This document shows, piece by piece, positions 24,518 through 32,169 of a stretch of 64,000 nt of DNA. The stretch lies in assembly GCA_910577435.1 (NCBI GenBank), contig CAJTLV010000006.1:62990-126989 (forward strand), given 5' to 3'. Each line of letters opens with the position of its first letter. Position 1 is the stretch's first letter. The position numbers were made by a program, and so were the translations under genes. A model generated the notes under the pieces. That model saw nothing but the letters and a program-made list of their open reading frames with translations, was not told the DNA's origin and made no database searches. The DNA is from an uncultured Christensenella sp. (GTDB lineage Bacteria > Bacillota > Clostridia > Christensenellales > Pumilibacteraceae).

Positions 24518-25345
24518 ATGGCAATTAAGAGATATAAACCGATCACGCCGGGCACGCGGTTCAAAACCGTTATCGCGGCGAGCGAGCTTACGGGCGACAA
24601 GCCTTACAAGCCGCTGCTCAAAGAGCAAAGCAAACACGGCGGCCGCAACTTTACGGGTAAGATAACCGTCAGACATCACGGTGGCGGCAACAGACAGAAA
24701 TACCGTATAATCGACTTCAAGCGCGACAAGGACGGCATTCCCGCGAAAGTCGCGACCGTCGAGTACGATCCCAACCGCACTTCGTTCATTGCTCTTCTGC
24801 ATTATGCGGACGGCGAAAAACGCTATATACTCGCTCCGCTCGGACTGCAAAAGGGCGACACGGTGATTTCGGGCGAAGGCGCGGACATCAAGTCCGGCAA
24901 CTGCCTGCCGCTGTCGTCGATCCCCGTAGGTACGCTCGTACACAACATCGAGCTTATTCCGGGACGCGGCGGTCAGATGGCGCGCACTGCGGGCGCGGCG
25001 GCACAGCTTATGGCAAAAGAAGGTAAGTATGCTACGCTCAGACTTCCTTCCGGCGAAATGAGAATGGTGCTTCAACGCTGCCGCGCGACGATCGGTCAGG
25101 TCGGCAACCTCGACCACGAGCTGGTATCGCTCGGTAAAGCGGGCCGCAAACGCCATATGGGCGTCAAGCCGACGGTACGCGGCGTCGTTATGAACCCTTG
25201 CGATCACCCGCACGGCGGAGGCGAAGGTAAGAGTCCGATAGGCAGACCGAGTCCGGTATCGCCTTGGGGCAAGCCGACGCTCGGCAAGAAGACGCGTTCC
25301 AAGCACAAAGCATCCGACAAGCTCATTGTCAAACGGATCAACTAG
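24518..25345 (+). CDS. rplB: Ribosomal protein L2
   Basis: A 275-aa protein with the KHGGRNFTGKITVRHHGGGNRQ N-terminal RNA-binding region and the C-terminal MNPCDHPHGGGEGKSPIGRPSPVSPWGK loop, containing the conserved His near the peptidyl-transferase centre. Normal length. Confidence 0.98.
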   Translation: MAIKRYKPITPGTRFKTVIAASELTGDKPYKPLLKEQSKHGGRNFTGKITVRHHGGGNRQKYRIIDFKRDKDGIPAKVATVEYDPNRTSFIALLHYADGEKRYILAPLGLQKGDTVISGEGADIKSGNCLPLSSIPVGTLVHNIELIPGRGGQMARTAGAAAQLMAKEGKYATLRLPSGEMRMVLQRCRATIGQVGNLDHELVSLGKAGRKRHMGVKPTVRGVVMNPCDHPHGGGEGKSPIGRPSPVSPWGKPTLGKKTRSKHKASDKLIVKRIN

Positions 25346-25357
25346 GAGTTTTGAGAA

Positions 25358-25636
25358 ATGTCAAGATCGACCAAAAAAGGATACTATGTCGACGCCAAGC
25401 TGATGAAAAAAGCGGAGGCGATGCAAGAGACGGCAGACAAACGTCCGATAAAGACGTGGTCGCGCGCGTCCACCATATTCCCCGAATTCGTAGGACTTAC
25501 GTTTGCCGTACACAACGGCAAGAAGTTCGTGCCGGTATATGTCACGACCGATATGGTCGGACACAAGCTCGGCGAGTTCGCTCCGACGCGCACGTTCTTG
25601 GGACACGCGGGCGAGAAGACGACGAAGGGCAGATAA
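25358..25636 (+). CDS. rpsS: Ribosomal protein S19
   Basis: A 92-aa protein (SRSTKKGYYVDAKLMKK... RASTIFPEFVGLTFAVHNGKKFVPVYVT). It lies in the 30S head near S13. Normal length. Confidence 0.98.
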   Translation: MSRSTKKGYYVDAKLMKKAEAMQETADKRPIKTWSRASTIFPEFVGLTFAVHNGKKFVPVYVTTDMVGHKLGEFAPTRTFLGHAGEKTTKGR

Positions 25637-25646
25637 GGAGCTTAAA

Positions 25647-26039
25647 ATGGCTAAAAGAATGAAAGAAAAAGCGGCGCGCGTAGAAGAGCGTCGCGAAAAG
25701 CGTCCGTTCGCAACGGCAAAATATGTCCGCATTTCGCCCGATAAAGTGCGTATAGTGCTTGCGCTCATTCGCGGCAGGTCGGTTGCGGAAGCGATGGCTA
25801 TACTTCAAGCGACGCCCAAAGCGGCAAGCGAGGCTATATTCAAGGTTCTCAACTCCGCAGCGGCAAACGCCGAGCACAACAAGGATATGTCTATCGACGA
25901 TCTTTATGTCGCCGAAGCGTTCGCCAATGCCGGTCCGACGCTCAAACGCTATCAGCCGGTAAGCAAGGGCAGAGCGCATCACATCTTGAAGCGCACGAGC
26001 CACATTACAGTCATACTCGACAGCAAGGAGGGCTTATAA
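25647..26039 (+). CDS. rplV: Ribosomal protein L22
   Basis: 130 aa from the ATG at 25647 (AAGGAG just upstream); the longer in-frame extension overlaps rpsS and is not real. The conserved core is VRISPDKVRIVLALIRGRSV..., ending KGRAHHILKRTSHITVIL. It lines the exit tunnel. The N-terminus has about 15 extra charged residues (KRMKEKAARVEERREKRP) relative to the shortest homologues. Confidence 0.97.
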   Translation: MAKRMKEKAARVEERREKRPFATAKYVRISPDKVRIVLALIRGRSVAEAMAILQATPKAASEAIFKVLNSAAANAEHNKDMSIDDLYVAEAFANAGPTLKRYQPVSKGRAHHILKRTSHITVILDSKEGL

Positions 26040-26041
26040 TT

Positions 26042-26722
26042 ATGGGTCAGAAGGTAAATCCCCACGGACTCCGCGTCGGCGTTATCGAGAAATGGAACTC
26101 CCAATGGTATGCTAATAAGCAGGAGTTTGCGTCGTTCGTTCTCGAAGATCATAAGATCCGCGAGCATATCGAGAATAAATACAAGTCCTGCGGCATCAGT
26201 AAGGTCGTTATAGAGCGCCCGCAAGGCAAGGTTCAAATCTCGATCCATTCGCAGTTTCCCGGCAAGATAATCGGGCAGAAGCACGTCGGCGTCGACGAGC
26301 TTAAAAAGAACCTCGAAAAGCTGACGGGCGGCAAAAAGATATACGTCAATATCATAGAAGTCAAGCACCCCGACCTCAACGCGAAGTTGCTTGCCGAGAG
26401 CATTGCGGCACAGCTCGAAAAGCGCGCGTTCTTCCGTCGTACTATGAAACAGGCGATGAGCAAGGCTATGCACGCAGGCGCTAAGGGCGTTAAGGTTCAG
26501 GTCGGCGGCCGTCTCGACGGTGCGGAAATCGCGCGTGCCGAGCATTATCAAGAGGGTTCCATTCCTCTGCAAACGCTCCGTGCCGATATCGATTACGGCT
26601 TTTGTATCGCGCACACCACGTTCGGCGTTCTCGGCGTTAAGGTGTGGATATACAAGGGCGACGTTTTGAGCGCCGCACCCGTAAAAGCGCCCGCAACGGG
26701 CGAATTCAAGGAGGGCGAATAA
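26042..26722 (+). CDS. rpsC: Ribosomal protein S3
   Basis: A 226-aa protein starting GQKVNPHGLRVGVI, with a KH domain (IHSQFPGKIIGQKHVGVDELKKNL) and the C-terminal GVKVQVGGRLDGAEIARAE signature. At the mRNA entry site of the 30S. Two nt separate it from rplV. Confidence 0.98.
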   Translation: MGQKVNPHGLRVGVIEKWNSQWYANKQEFASFVLEDHKIREHIENKYKSCGISKVVIERPQGKVQISIHSQFPGKIIGQKHVGVDELKKNLEKLTGGKKIYVNIIEVKHPDLNAKLLAESIAAQLEKRAFFRRTMKQAMSKAMHAGAKGVKVQVGGRLDGAEIARAEHYQEGSIPLQTLRADIDYGFCIAHTTFGVLGVKVWIYKGDVLSAAPVKAPATGEFKEGE

Positions 26723-26723
26723 T

Positions 26724-27173
26724 ATGTTAGCTCCCAATAAAGTAAAACACCGCAGAGTACAACGCGGCAGAATGAAGGGCAAAGCGACGCGCGGCAACAC
26801 CATTGCATACGGTGATTACGCGCTCGTCAGTCTCGATTCGGGCAGGATCACTTCCAACCAGATAGAGGCGGCGCGTGTCGCGATGACCCGTTACACCAAG
26901 CGCGGCGGTAAAGTGTGGATATGCATATTCCCGCACAAGCCGTACTCCAAAAAACCCGCAGATACCCGAATGGGTAGCGGTAAGGGCGCGCCCGAATACT
27001 GGGCGGCGATCGTCAAACCGGGTACCGTAATGTTCGAGATGTCGGGCGTAAGCGAGACGGTGGCGCGCGAGGCGCTCAGGCTCGCGTCCTATAAACTTCC
27101 CGTGCGTTGCAAAGTAGCGGTGCGCGAAAAGACCGAAACGGTCGAAGAAAACGGCGGCGAGGAGGTCGAATGA
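26724..27173 (+). CDS. rplP: Ribosomal protein L16
   Basis: A 149-aa protein, MLAPNKVKHRRVQRGRMKG and the GSGKGAPEYWAAIVKPG signature. It binds near the A-site tRNA elbow. The acidic tail EKTETVEENGGEEVE is slightly longer than usual. The stop overlaps the L29 start. Confidence 0.97.
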   Translation: MLAPNKVKHRRVQRGRMKGKATRGNTIAYGDYALVSLDSGRITSNQIEAARVAMTRYTKRGGKVWICIFPHKPYSKKPADTRMGSGKGAPEYWAAIVKPGTVMFEMSGVSETVAREALRLASYKLPVRCKVAVREKTETVEENGGEEVE

Positions 27174-27379
27174 TGAAAGAGAAAATTCACGAGTTAAGTG
27201 ACGGGGATTTGCAGCAGAAGCTGGAGTCGCTCAAAACCGAACTGTTCAACCTTCGGTTCTCGCACGCGACGGGTCAGCTCGCCAACCCTATGCAGATACA
27301 AAACGTTCGCCGCGACATCGCGCGCGTAAAGACGGTCATCAGAGAGCGTGAGCTTCGCGCCGGTAAGGAGGCTAAATAA
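27173..27379 (+). CDS. rpmC: Ribosomal protein L29
   Basis: 68 aa from the second of two adjacent ATGs (27170 is the alternative; GGAGG at 27161-27165 suits 27173). Sequence KEKIHELSDGDLQQKLESLKTELFNLRFSHATGQL matches L29, a two-helix protein near the exit tunnel. The stop overlaps rpsQ (TAATG). Confidence 0.96.
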   Translation: MKEKIHELSDGDLQQKLESLKTELFNLRFSHATGQLANPMQIQNVRRDIARVKTVIRERELRAGKEAK

Positions 27380-27633
27380 TGGAACGCAACGACAGAAAGA
27401 CACGCGAAGGCTTGGTCGTTTCCGATAAAATGGATAAGACGGTCGTCGTATCGGTCGTAGAAAAGTATAAGCATCCGCTCTATAAAAAGACGGTCAGCCG
27501 CACGAAGCGCTTCAAGGCGCACGACGAGAATAACGAATGCGGCGTCGGCGACAGAGTGGAAATCATCGAGACCCGCCCTATCTCCAAAGACAAGTGCTGG
27601 CGCGTTAACAAGATCGTAGAAAAAGCGAAGTAA
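27379..27633 (+). CDS. rpsQ: Ribosomal protein S17
   Basis: An 84-aa OB-fold protein (RKTREGLVVSDKMDKTVVVSVV... KRFKAHDENNECGVGDRVEIIETRPISKDK). A primary 16S rRNA binder. Followed by an unusually long 147-nt gap before rplN. Confidence 0.98.
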   Translation: MERNDRKTREGLVVSDKMDKTVVVSVVEKYKHPLYKKTVSRTKRFKAHDENNECGVGDRVEIIETRPISKDKCWRVNKIVEKAK

Positions 27634-27642
27634 TTTTGAGAC

Positions 27643-27748
27643 CTTATGTCGTCCGCTTTAAGGCAGCGTTCGATCACCGCGATCGATTGCCGATTGCCGA
27701 GACGCGCCTAAGCGCTCAAACGTCGGAGCGTTTTCCGACGGACATAAG
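27643..27748 (+). promoter_or_regulatory. Hairpin-rich gap between rpsQ and rplN
   Basis: CTTATGTC (27643-27650) pairs with GACATAAG (27741-27748), enclosing an inner perfect hairpin CGTCGG-agcgtttt-CCGACG (27721-27740). Gaps elsewhere in the operon are mostly 2-20 nt, so this structured spacer is likely an RNA regulatory or processing site. Confidence 0.5.
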
Positions 27749-27780
27749 TATCGAAAGATCAATCGTAACAGGAGTAAATT

Positions 27781-28149
27781 ATGATACAACCTCAATCGTA
27801 TCTTAAAGTTGCCGACAACACCGGCGCGAAAGAGATTATGTGTATACAGGTTATGGGCGGATCGCTCCGCAAGAGCGGCAACATCGGCGACATCATCACC
27901 GCGTCGGTCAAGTCCGCACAGCCCGGCGGCACCGTCAAGAAAGGCGACGTCGTAAAGGCGGTTATCGTTCGCACGCATCAGGGCGTAAACCGTCCCGACG
28001 GCTCGCACATTCGTTTCGATGACAACGCCGCCGTTATAATAGACAATCAAAAGCAGCCGCGCGGCACCCGTATCTTCGGACCGATAGCCCGCGAACTGCG
28101 CGACCGCGACTTCACAAAGATTATATCTTTGGCGCCCGAAGTTCTTTAA
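27781..28149 (+). CDS. rplN: Ribosomal protein L14
   Basis: A 122-aa protein (MIQPQSYLKVADNTGAKEIMCIQV... ending LAPEVL). It forms bridge B8 with 16S rRNA. Normal length. Confidence 0.98.
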   Translation: MIQPQSYLKVADNTGAKEIMCIQVMGGSLRKSGNIGDIITASVKSAQPGGTVKKGDVVKAVIVRTHQGVNRPDGSHIRFDDNAAVIIDNQKQPRGTRIFGPIARELRDRDFTKIISLAPEVL

Positions 28150-28159
28150 GGAGGCTGCT

Positions 28160-28687
28160 ATGAATCTCAATGTCAGAAAAGGCGACAATGTAAAGGTTTT
28201 GACCGGAAAGGATAAGGGCAAGACCGGCAAGGTTCTCGCAACCGATCCCAAAACGGGCAAAGTGCTGGTAGAGGGCGTCAATATCGCCACCCATCACCAC
28301 AAGGCGCGTGCCGCGACCGAGCAGTCGGGCAAGATCAAGGTCGAAGCTCCGTTGGACGTAAGCAACGTGCAAATACTCTGCCCGTCATGCGGCAAGAGCG
28401 TGCGTGTTCGTCATCAGGAGATCGACGGCAAAAACGCGCGCATCTGCATCAAGTGCGGTGCGAGCATAGACGCGGCGCTCAAAGCCGATAAAGCCAAAAA
28501 GAAAGCGGACAAGGCGGAGAAGAAAGTCAAAAAGACTAAGGAAGACAAGGACGTTGCGGAAGAAGTCAAGGGCGCAACTTCCGATGAACCCGTCGCCGAC
28601 AAGAAACCCGCCAAAAAGACTACCAAAAAAACGGCTAAGACCGCAGAACCCGTCGACGACAAGACTGCCGACGGTAAAAAGGAGTAA
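28160..28687 (+). CDS. rplX: Ribosomal protein L24 with a long Lys/Ala-rich tail
   Basis: A 175-aa protein. Residues 1-103 are ordinary L24: KOW motif KGDNVKVLTGKDKGKTGKVL, then a four-cysteine zinc ribbon (CPSCG... CIKCG). The remaining ~70 residues are a low-complexity extension of K, A, D, E and P (KADKAKKKADKAEKKVKK... KKTTKKTAKT), absent from typical L24. The reading frame is unambiguous, with rplE following 8 nt later. The tail would extend from the ribosome surface near the exit tunnel and is probably disordered. Confidence 0.97.
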   Translation: MNLNVRKGDNVKVLTGKDKGKTGKVLATDPKTGKVLVEGVNIATHHHKARAATEQSGKIKVEAPLDVSNVQILCPSCGKSVRVRHQEIDGKNARICIKCGASIDAALKADKAKKKADKAEKKVKKTKEDKDVAEEVKGATSDEPVADKKPAKKTTKKTAKTAEPVDDKTADGKKE

Positions 28688-28695
28688 TACGCAAA

Positions 28696-29322
28696 ATGGC
28701 AGAAAAAGCGACAAAGAACAAGTCTGTCAAGACCGAGTCGGCGGTTCCCGCCGGACGTCCGCAGAAATCGACCAATCCCGACCGTTACCGCTTGCGCAAG
28801 CGCTATCGCGAGGAGATCGTTCCGAGCCTTATGAAAGAACGCGGCTACAAGAACATCAACGAAGTTCCGAAGCTCGTGAAGATAGTGCTCAATATGCGTC
28901 TCGGCGACATAAAAGACAACTCCAAGAGCATACAGCTCGCCCAAGCCGAACTCGACGCCATTGCGGGACAGCACAGCGTGCTTGTCAAAGCAAAGAAGTC
29001 GGTCAGTAACTTCAAACTGCGCGAAGGTCAGTCCATCGCGATAAAGGTTACGCTTCGCGGCGAGTCGGCATACGAATTCCTCGACAGGCTCATATCGATA
29101 GCGCTTCCGCGCGTAAGAGACTTTCGCGGAATATCGGGCAAATCGTTCGACGGGCGCGGCAACTACGCGCTCGGCATAAAGGATCAGACGATCTTCCCCG
29201 AAATTTCATACGAACTCATCGAGAAAATTCGCGGTTTCGACGTCGATATGGTCACTACTGCCAAGACGGACGAAGAAGCCAAGTTGCTGCTTACCAAGCT
29301 CGGTATGCCCTTTAAGAATTAA
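28696..29322 (+). CDS. rplE: Ribosomal protein L5 with an N-terminal extension
   Basis: 208 aa. Typical L5 of about 180 aa starts at the equivalent of residue 30 (YRLRKRYREEIVPSLMKERGYKN); the first ~30 residues (AEKATKNKSVKTESAVPAG...) are an extra basic segment. Core motifs RLGDIKDNSK, GRGNYALGIKDQTIFPEI and DVDMVTTAKTDEEAK are intact. It contacts 5S rRNA and bridge B1b. No ATG sits at the usual start, so the extension appears real. Confidence 0.97.
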   Translation: MAEKATKNKSVKTESAVPAGRPQKSTNPDRYRLRKRYREEIVPSLMKERGYKNINEVPKLVKIVLNMRLGDIKDNSKSIQLAQAELDAIAGQHSVLVKAKKSVSNFKLREGQSIAIKVTLRGESAYEFLDRLISIALPRVRDFRGISGKSFDGRGNYALGIKDQTIFPEISYELIEKIRGFDVDMVTTAKTDEEAKLLLTKLGMPFKN

Positions 29323-29332
29323 GGAGATCATT

Positions 29333-29518
29333 ATGGCTAAAAAGGCGATGATAAACAAACAACAGAGAGTACCCAAGTACAAGACGCGCGCATACACGCG
29401 TTGCAGTATTTGCGGCCGTCCGCATTCCGTACTCAAAAAGTACGGCATTTGCAGGATTTGCTTTCGCAACCTCGCGTACAAGGGTGAAATACCCGGCGTG
29501 AAAAAATCGAGCTGGTAA
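29333..29518 (+). CDS. rpsN: Ribosomal protein S14, zinc-binding type
   Basis: A 61-aa protein with C-x2-C...C-x2-C (RCSICGRPH... GICRICFRNLAYKGEIPGVKKSSW). This is the short zinc-containing S14 (type Z) typical of Bacillota. AAGGAG precedes it. Confidence 0.98.
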   Translation: MAKKAMINKQQRVPKYKTRAYTRCSICGRPHSVLKKYGICRICFRNLAYKGEIPGVKKSSW

Positions 29519-29531
29519 GGAGGTATAAGTT

Positions 29532-29930
29532 ATGGTTACAACAGATCCTATCGCGGACCTTCTGACCCGCATTCGCAACGCGATCACGGCACGGCACGAT
29601 ACCGTTTCGATTCCCGCGTCCAAGATGAAAAAATCGATTGTGGATATTCTCGTCGCCGAAGGCTTTGTGTCGTCGGGCGAGATCGTCGAAGAGGGCGGTC
29701 ACAACAACATCAAGGTTGTCCTCAAATACGACGCCAAAAACCGCAACGCAATAACCAATTTGAAGCGCATCAGCAAACCCGGTCTCCGTGTGTATTGCGG
29801 CTGTGAGGATCTGCCCAGAGTTTTGGGCGGCTACGGCATAGCCATCATATCCACGTCGCACGGCGTTATGACCGACAAGAAGGCGCGTGAACTTAAAGTA
29901 GGCGGCGAAGTTCTCGCCTACGTGTGGTAG
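29532..29930 (+). CDS. rpsH: Ribosomal protein S8
   Basis: A 132-aa protein (TTDPIADLLTRIRNAI... ending GIAIISTSHGVMTDKKARELKVGGEVLAYVW). A primary 16S binder and, in E. coli, the repressor of the spc operon by binding mRNA at rplX/rplE. Confidence 0.98.
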   Translation: MVTTDPIADLLTRIRNAITARHDTVSIPASKMKKSIVDILVAEGFVSSGEIVEEGGHNNIKVVLKYDAKNRNAITNLKRISKPGLRVYCGCEDLPRVLGGYGIAIISTSHGVMTDKKARELKVGGEVLAYVW

Positions 29931-29940
29931 GAGGGCGCTT

Positions 29941-30486
29941 ATGTCACGTATAGGCAGAAAACATATAGACGTTCCGGCGGACGTTCAGGTCAAATTCGAG
30001 AACGGCGTCGTAACCGTCAAAGGCAAGCTCGGCGAACTCAGTCAGGCGATAGCAAGTTCCGACATCAGCGTCAAGATCGAACCCGGCGTTGTGACTGTGG
30101 AGCGCGCCAATGACGAAAAGCAGACGCGTGCGTATCACGGTCTTTACCGTCAGCTCATTGCCAATATGGTGTCCGGCGTACAGAAAGAGTTTACAAAGAC
30201 TCTTATCGTGGCCGGTGTAGGTTATAAATGTGCGGTAAACGGCGACAAGCTCGTTATGAACATCGGTTATTCCAAGCCGGTCGAGTACACCGCGCCCGCA
30301 GGCATCAAACTCGCTTGCCCCGACCCGCTCACCATCGTAGTCAGCGGCATCAACAAAGAGCACGTCGGCGAAGTCGCCGCTCAGATCAAGGCGAAGCGCC
30401 CCGTCGAACCGTATCACGGCTACGGCTTGCATTACAGCAACGAGGTTGTTGTGCGCAAGGAAGTCATTAAGACGGGTAAGAAGTAA
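29941..30486 (+). CDS. rplF: Ribosomal protein L6
   Basis: A 181-aa protein (SRIGRKHIDVPADVQVKFENG... AAQIKAKRPVEPYHGYGLHYSNEVVVRKE). It sits near the sarcin-ricin loop. Normal length. Confidence 0.98.
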   Translation: MSRIGRKHIDVPADVQVKFENGVVTVKGKLGELSQAIASSDISVKIEPGVVTVERANDEKQTRAYHGLYRQLIANMVSGVQKEFTKTLIVAGVGYKCAVNGDKLVMNIGYSKPVEYTAPAGIKLACPDPLTIVVSGINKEHVGEVAAQIKAKRPVEPYHGYGLHYSNEVVVRKEVIKTGKK

Positions 30487-30499
30487 GGAGCGATAAACA

Positions 30500-30862
30500 A
30501 TGATTAAGAAAATCGATAAAAATAAGATTCGTATGAAGCGTCATAAACGTTTGCGCTTCAATCTCAAAGGTACGGCTGAATGCCCGCGCCTGTCCGTTTA
30601 CCGCTCTACGAACAACGTTTACGTTCAGATAATCGACGACGTTAAGGGGGTGACCCTCGTTTCGGCGGGTACGAAGGCGAAGGGCGCGAAATTCGACGGT
30701 ATGACCAAGACGCAGGTTGCGGAAGCGGTCGGCAAAGCGGTCGCCGAGAAAGCGCTCAAAGCAGGCATAACCGAAGTGGTTTTCGATCGTGGCGGCTATC
30801 TCTACACGGGTAGAGTAAAGGCTCTCGCCGACGCGGCGCGCGCCGCAGGGCTCAAATTCTAA
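30500..30862 (+). CDS. rplR: Ribosomal protein L18
   Basis: A 120-aa 5S rRNA-binding protein (KRHKRLRFNLKGTAECPRLSVYRSTNNVYVQIIDD... FDRGGYLYTGRVKALADAARAAGL). Followed by a 114-nt structured gap. Confidence 0.98.
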   Translation: MIKKIDKNKIRMKRHKRLRFNLKGTAECPRLSVYRSTNNVYVQIIDDVKGVTLVSAGTKAKGAKFDGMTKTQVAEAVGKAVAEKALKAGITEVVFDRGGYLYTGRVKALADAARAAGLKF

Positions 30863-30908
30863 GGTCGGCGCGGTGTGTGCGGGCGGATCTTTCCGTCAAA
30901 GCGCGCAC

Positions 30909-30934
30909 GTCGGAGCGCAGTCTGCGTTCCCGAC
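30909..30934 (+). promoter_or_regulatory. Hairpin in the rplR-rpsE gap
   Basis: GTCGG-a-GCGCA-gtc-TGCGT-tc-CCGAC. The 5' side GTCGGAGCG is identical to the 5' side of the hairpin at 27722-27730 in the rpsQ-rplN gap, suggesting a shared recognition or processing element. Confidence 0.45.
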
Positions 30935-30976
30935 CGCTCACCCACAATTAACGCAATAAGGAGTTCATAATACATT

Positions 30977-31501
30977 ATGGCACGCGAAGATTTCAAAAAG
31001 AAAAGAGATAAAGACGCCGTAGACGACGGTATCAAGACCAAGCTCGTAGCAACTAAGCGCGTATGCAAGGTAGTTAAGGGCGGTCGCAACAGCAGTTTTG
31101 CCGCGCTCGTCGTTGCGGGCGACGGTAAGGGCAAGGTCGGTATCGGTATGGGTAAAGCAACCGAAGTTCCCGAAGCCATCAAAAAAGCGGAACAGGCGGC
31201 GCGGCGCAGTATGACTGCGATTTCGCTCAACGGTACATCGATTCCGCACGAGACGATCGGCAAGTTCGCTTGCAGTGAAGTTCTTCTCCGTCCCGCTCCC
31301 GAAGGTCGAGGCGTTATCGCCGGCGGTAGCGTGCGTGCGGTGTTGGAGCTTTGCGGAATAAACAACATTACGACAAAGTGCTACGGCTCGCGTAACCCCA
31401 TCAACGTCGTTAAGGCGACGATGAACGCGCTCAAAAGTCTGAGAACGGCTGACGAGGTTGCGGCTTTGCGCGGCAAGACAGTCGAAGAGATCAAGGGTTA
31501 A
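30977..31501 (+). CDS. rpsE: Ribosomal protein S5
   Basis: A 174-aa protein (LVATKRVCKVVKGGRNSSFAALVVAGDGKGKVGIGMGKATEV... RPAPEGRGVIAGGSVRAVLELCGI). Required for decoding fidelity. Normal length. Confidence 0.98.
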   Translation: MAREDFKKKRDKDAVDDGIKTKLVATKRVCKVVKGGRNSSFAALVVAGDGKGKVGIGMGKATEVPEAIKKAEQAARRSMTAISLNGTSIPHETIGKFACSEVLLRPAPEGRGVIAGGSVRAVLELCGINNITTKCYGSRNPINVVKATMNALKSLRTADEVAALRGKTVEEIKG

Positions 31502-31511
31502 GGTGACTGCT

Positions 31512-31718
31512 ATGGCTAAGAAAGAACAAGCACAACAGGAAAAGAAACTCAAAGTTACGCTCGTCAAGAGCACTGCGGGTTGCCTTGAAAAACAGCAACG
31601 CACCGTACAGGCTTTGGGGCTCAGAAAAATTCGCCAAACTGTCACTGTACCCGACAACGACGCAATGCGCGGAATGATTTTCGTTGTCAAGCACCTTGTC
31701 ACTGTGGAGGAAATCTAA
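31512..31718 (+). CDS. rpmD: Ribosomal protein L30
   Basis: 68 aa from the ATG at 31512; a longer in-frame version overlaps rpsE and is rejected. KVTLVKSTAGCLEKQQRTVQALGLRKIRQTV is the L30 signature. The first ten residues (AKKEQAQQEK) are an extra polar leader. Confidence 0.96.
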   Translation: MAKKEQAQQEKKLKVTLVKSTAGCLEKQQRTVQALGLRKIRQTVTVPDNDAMRGMIFVVKHLVTVEEI

Positions 31719-31719
31719 T

Positions 31720-32169
31720 ATGAAAATGCACGCATTGATGCCGGCGGACGGCGCTCGCACTAAGGCGAAGAGATTGGGCAGGGGTATCGGTTCCGGTCTC
31801 GGCAAAACGTCCGGCAAGGGTCATAAAGGACAATGGGCGAGAAGCGGCGGCGGCGTTCGTCCCGGTTTCGAGGGCGGTCAGATCACGCTTATGCGCAGAC
31901 TGCCCAAGCGCGGCTTCAACAGCAAGTTCCGCAAGGTATTCAACGTTATCAACGTCGAACAGCTCAACGAGTTCGACGACGGCACGGTCGTAGACCTGCG
32001 TCTCCTGCTCGAAACGGGCATTTTGAGAAAGCCGGAAGAGTACGGGCTTAAAGTGCTCGGCGACGGCGAACTGACCAAAAAGCTCACCGTCAAGGCGGCG
32101 AAGTTCACAAAGTCCGCTCAGGAAAAAATCGAGAAAGCGGGCGGCAAGGCAGAAATAGACAATGTTTGA
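31720..32169 (+). CDS. rplO: Ribosomal protein L15
   Basis: 149 aa from ATG 31720 (GGAGGA upstream). The N-terminus is KMHALMPADGARTKAKRLGRGIGSGLGKTSGKGHKGQ, the glycine-rich extended tail that threads into 23S rRNA. The last 8 nt overlap secY. Confidence 0.97.
   Translation: MKMHALMPADGARTKAKRLGRGIGSGLGKTSGKGHKGQWARSGGGVRPGFEGGQITLMRRLPKRGFNSKFRKVFNVINVEQLNEFDDGTVVDLRLLLETGILRKPEEYGLKVLGDGELTKKLTVKAAKFTKSAQEKIEKAGGKAEIDNV

Noticed and set aside
23792..25306. 504-codon minus-strand frame over rplD-rplB
   Set aside because: Antisense to three certain ribosomal protein genes; arises from GC-rich codon use.
27643..27748. Rho-independent terminator within the ribosomal operon
   Set aside because: No T run follows the hairpins, so a regulatory or processing site is more likely.
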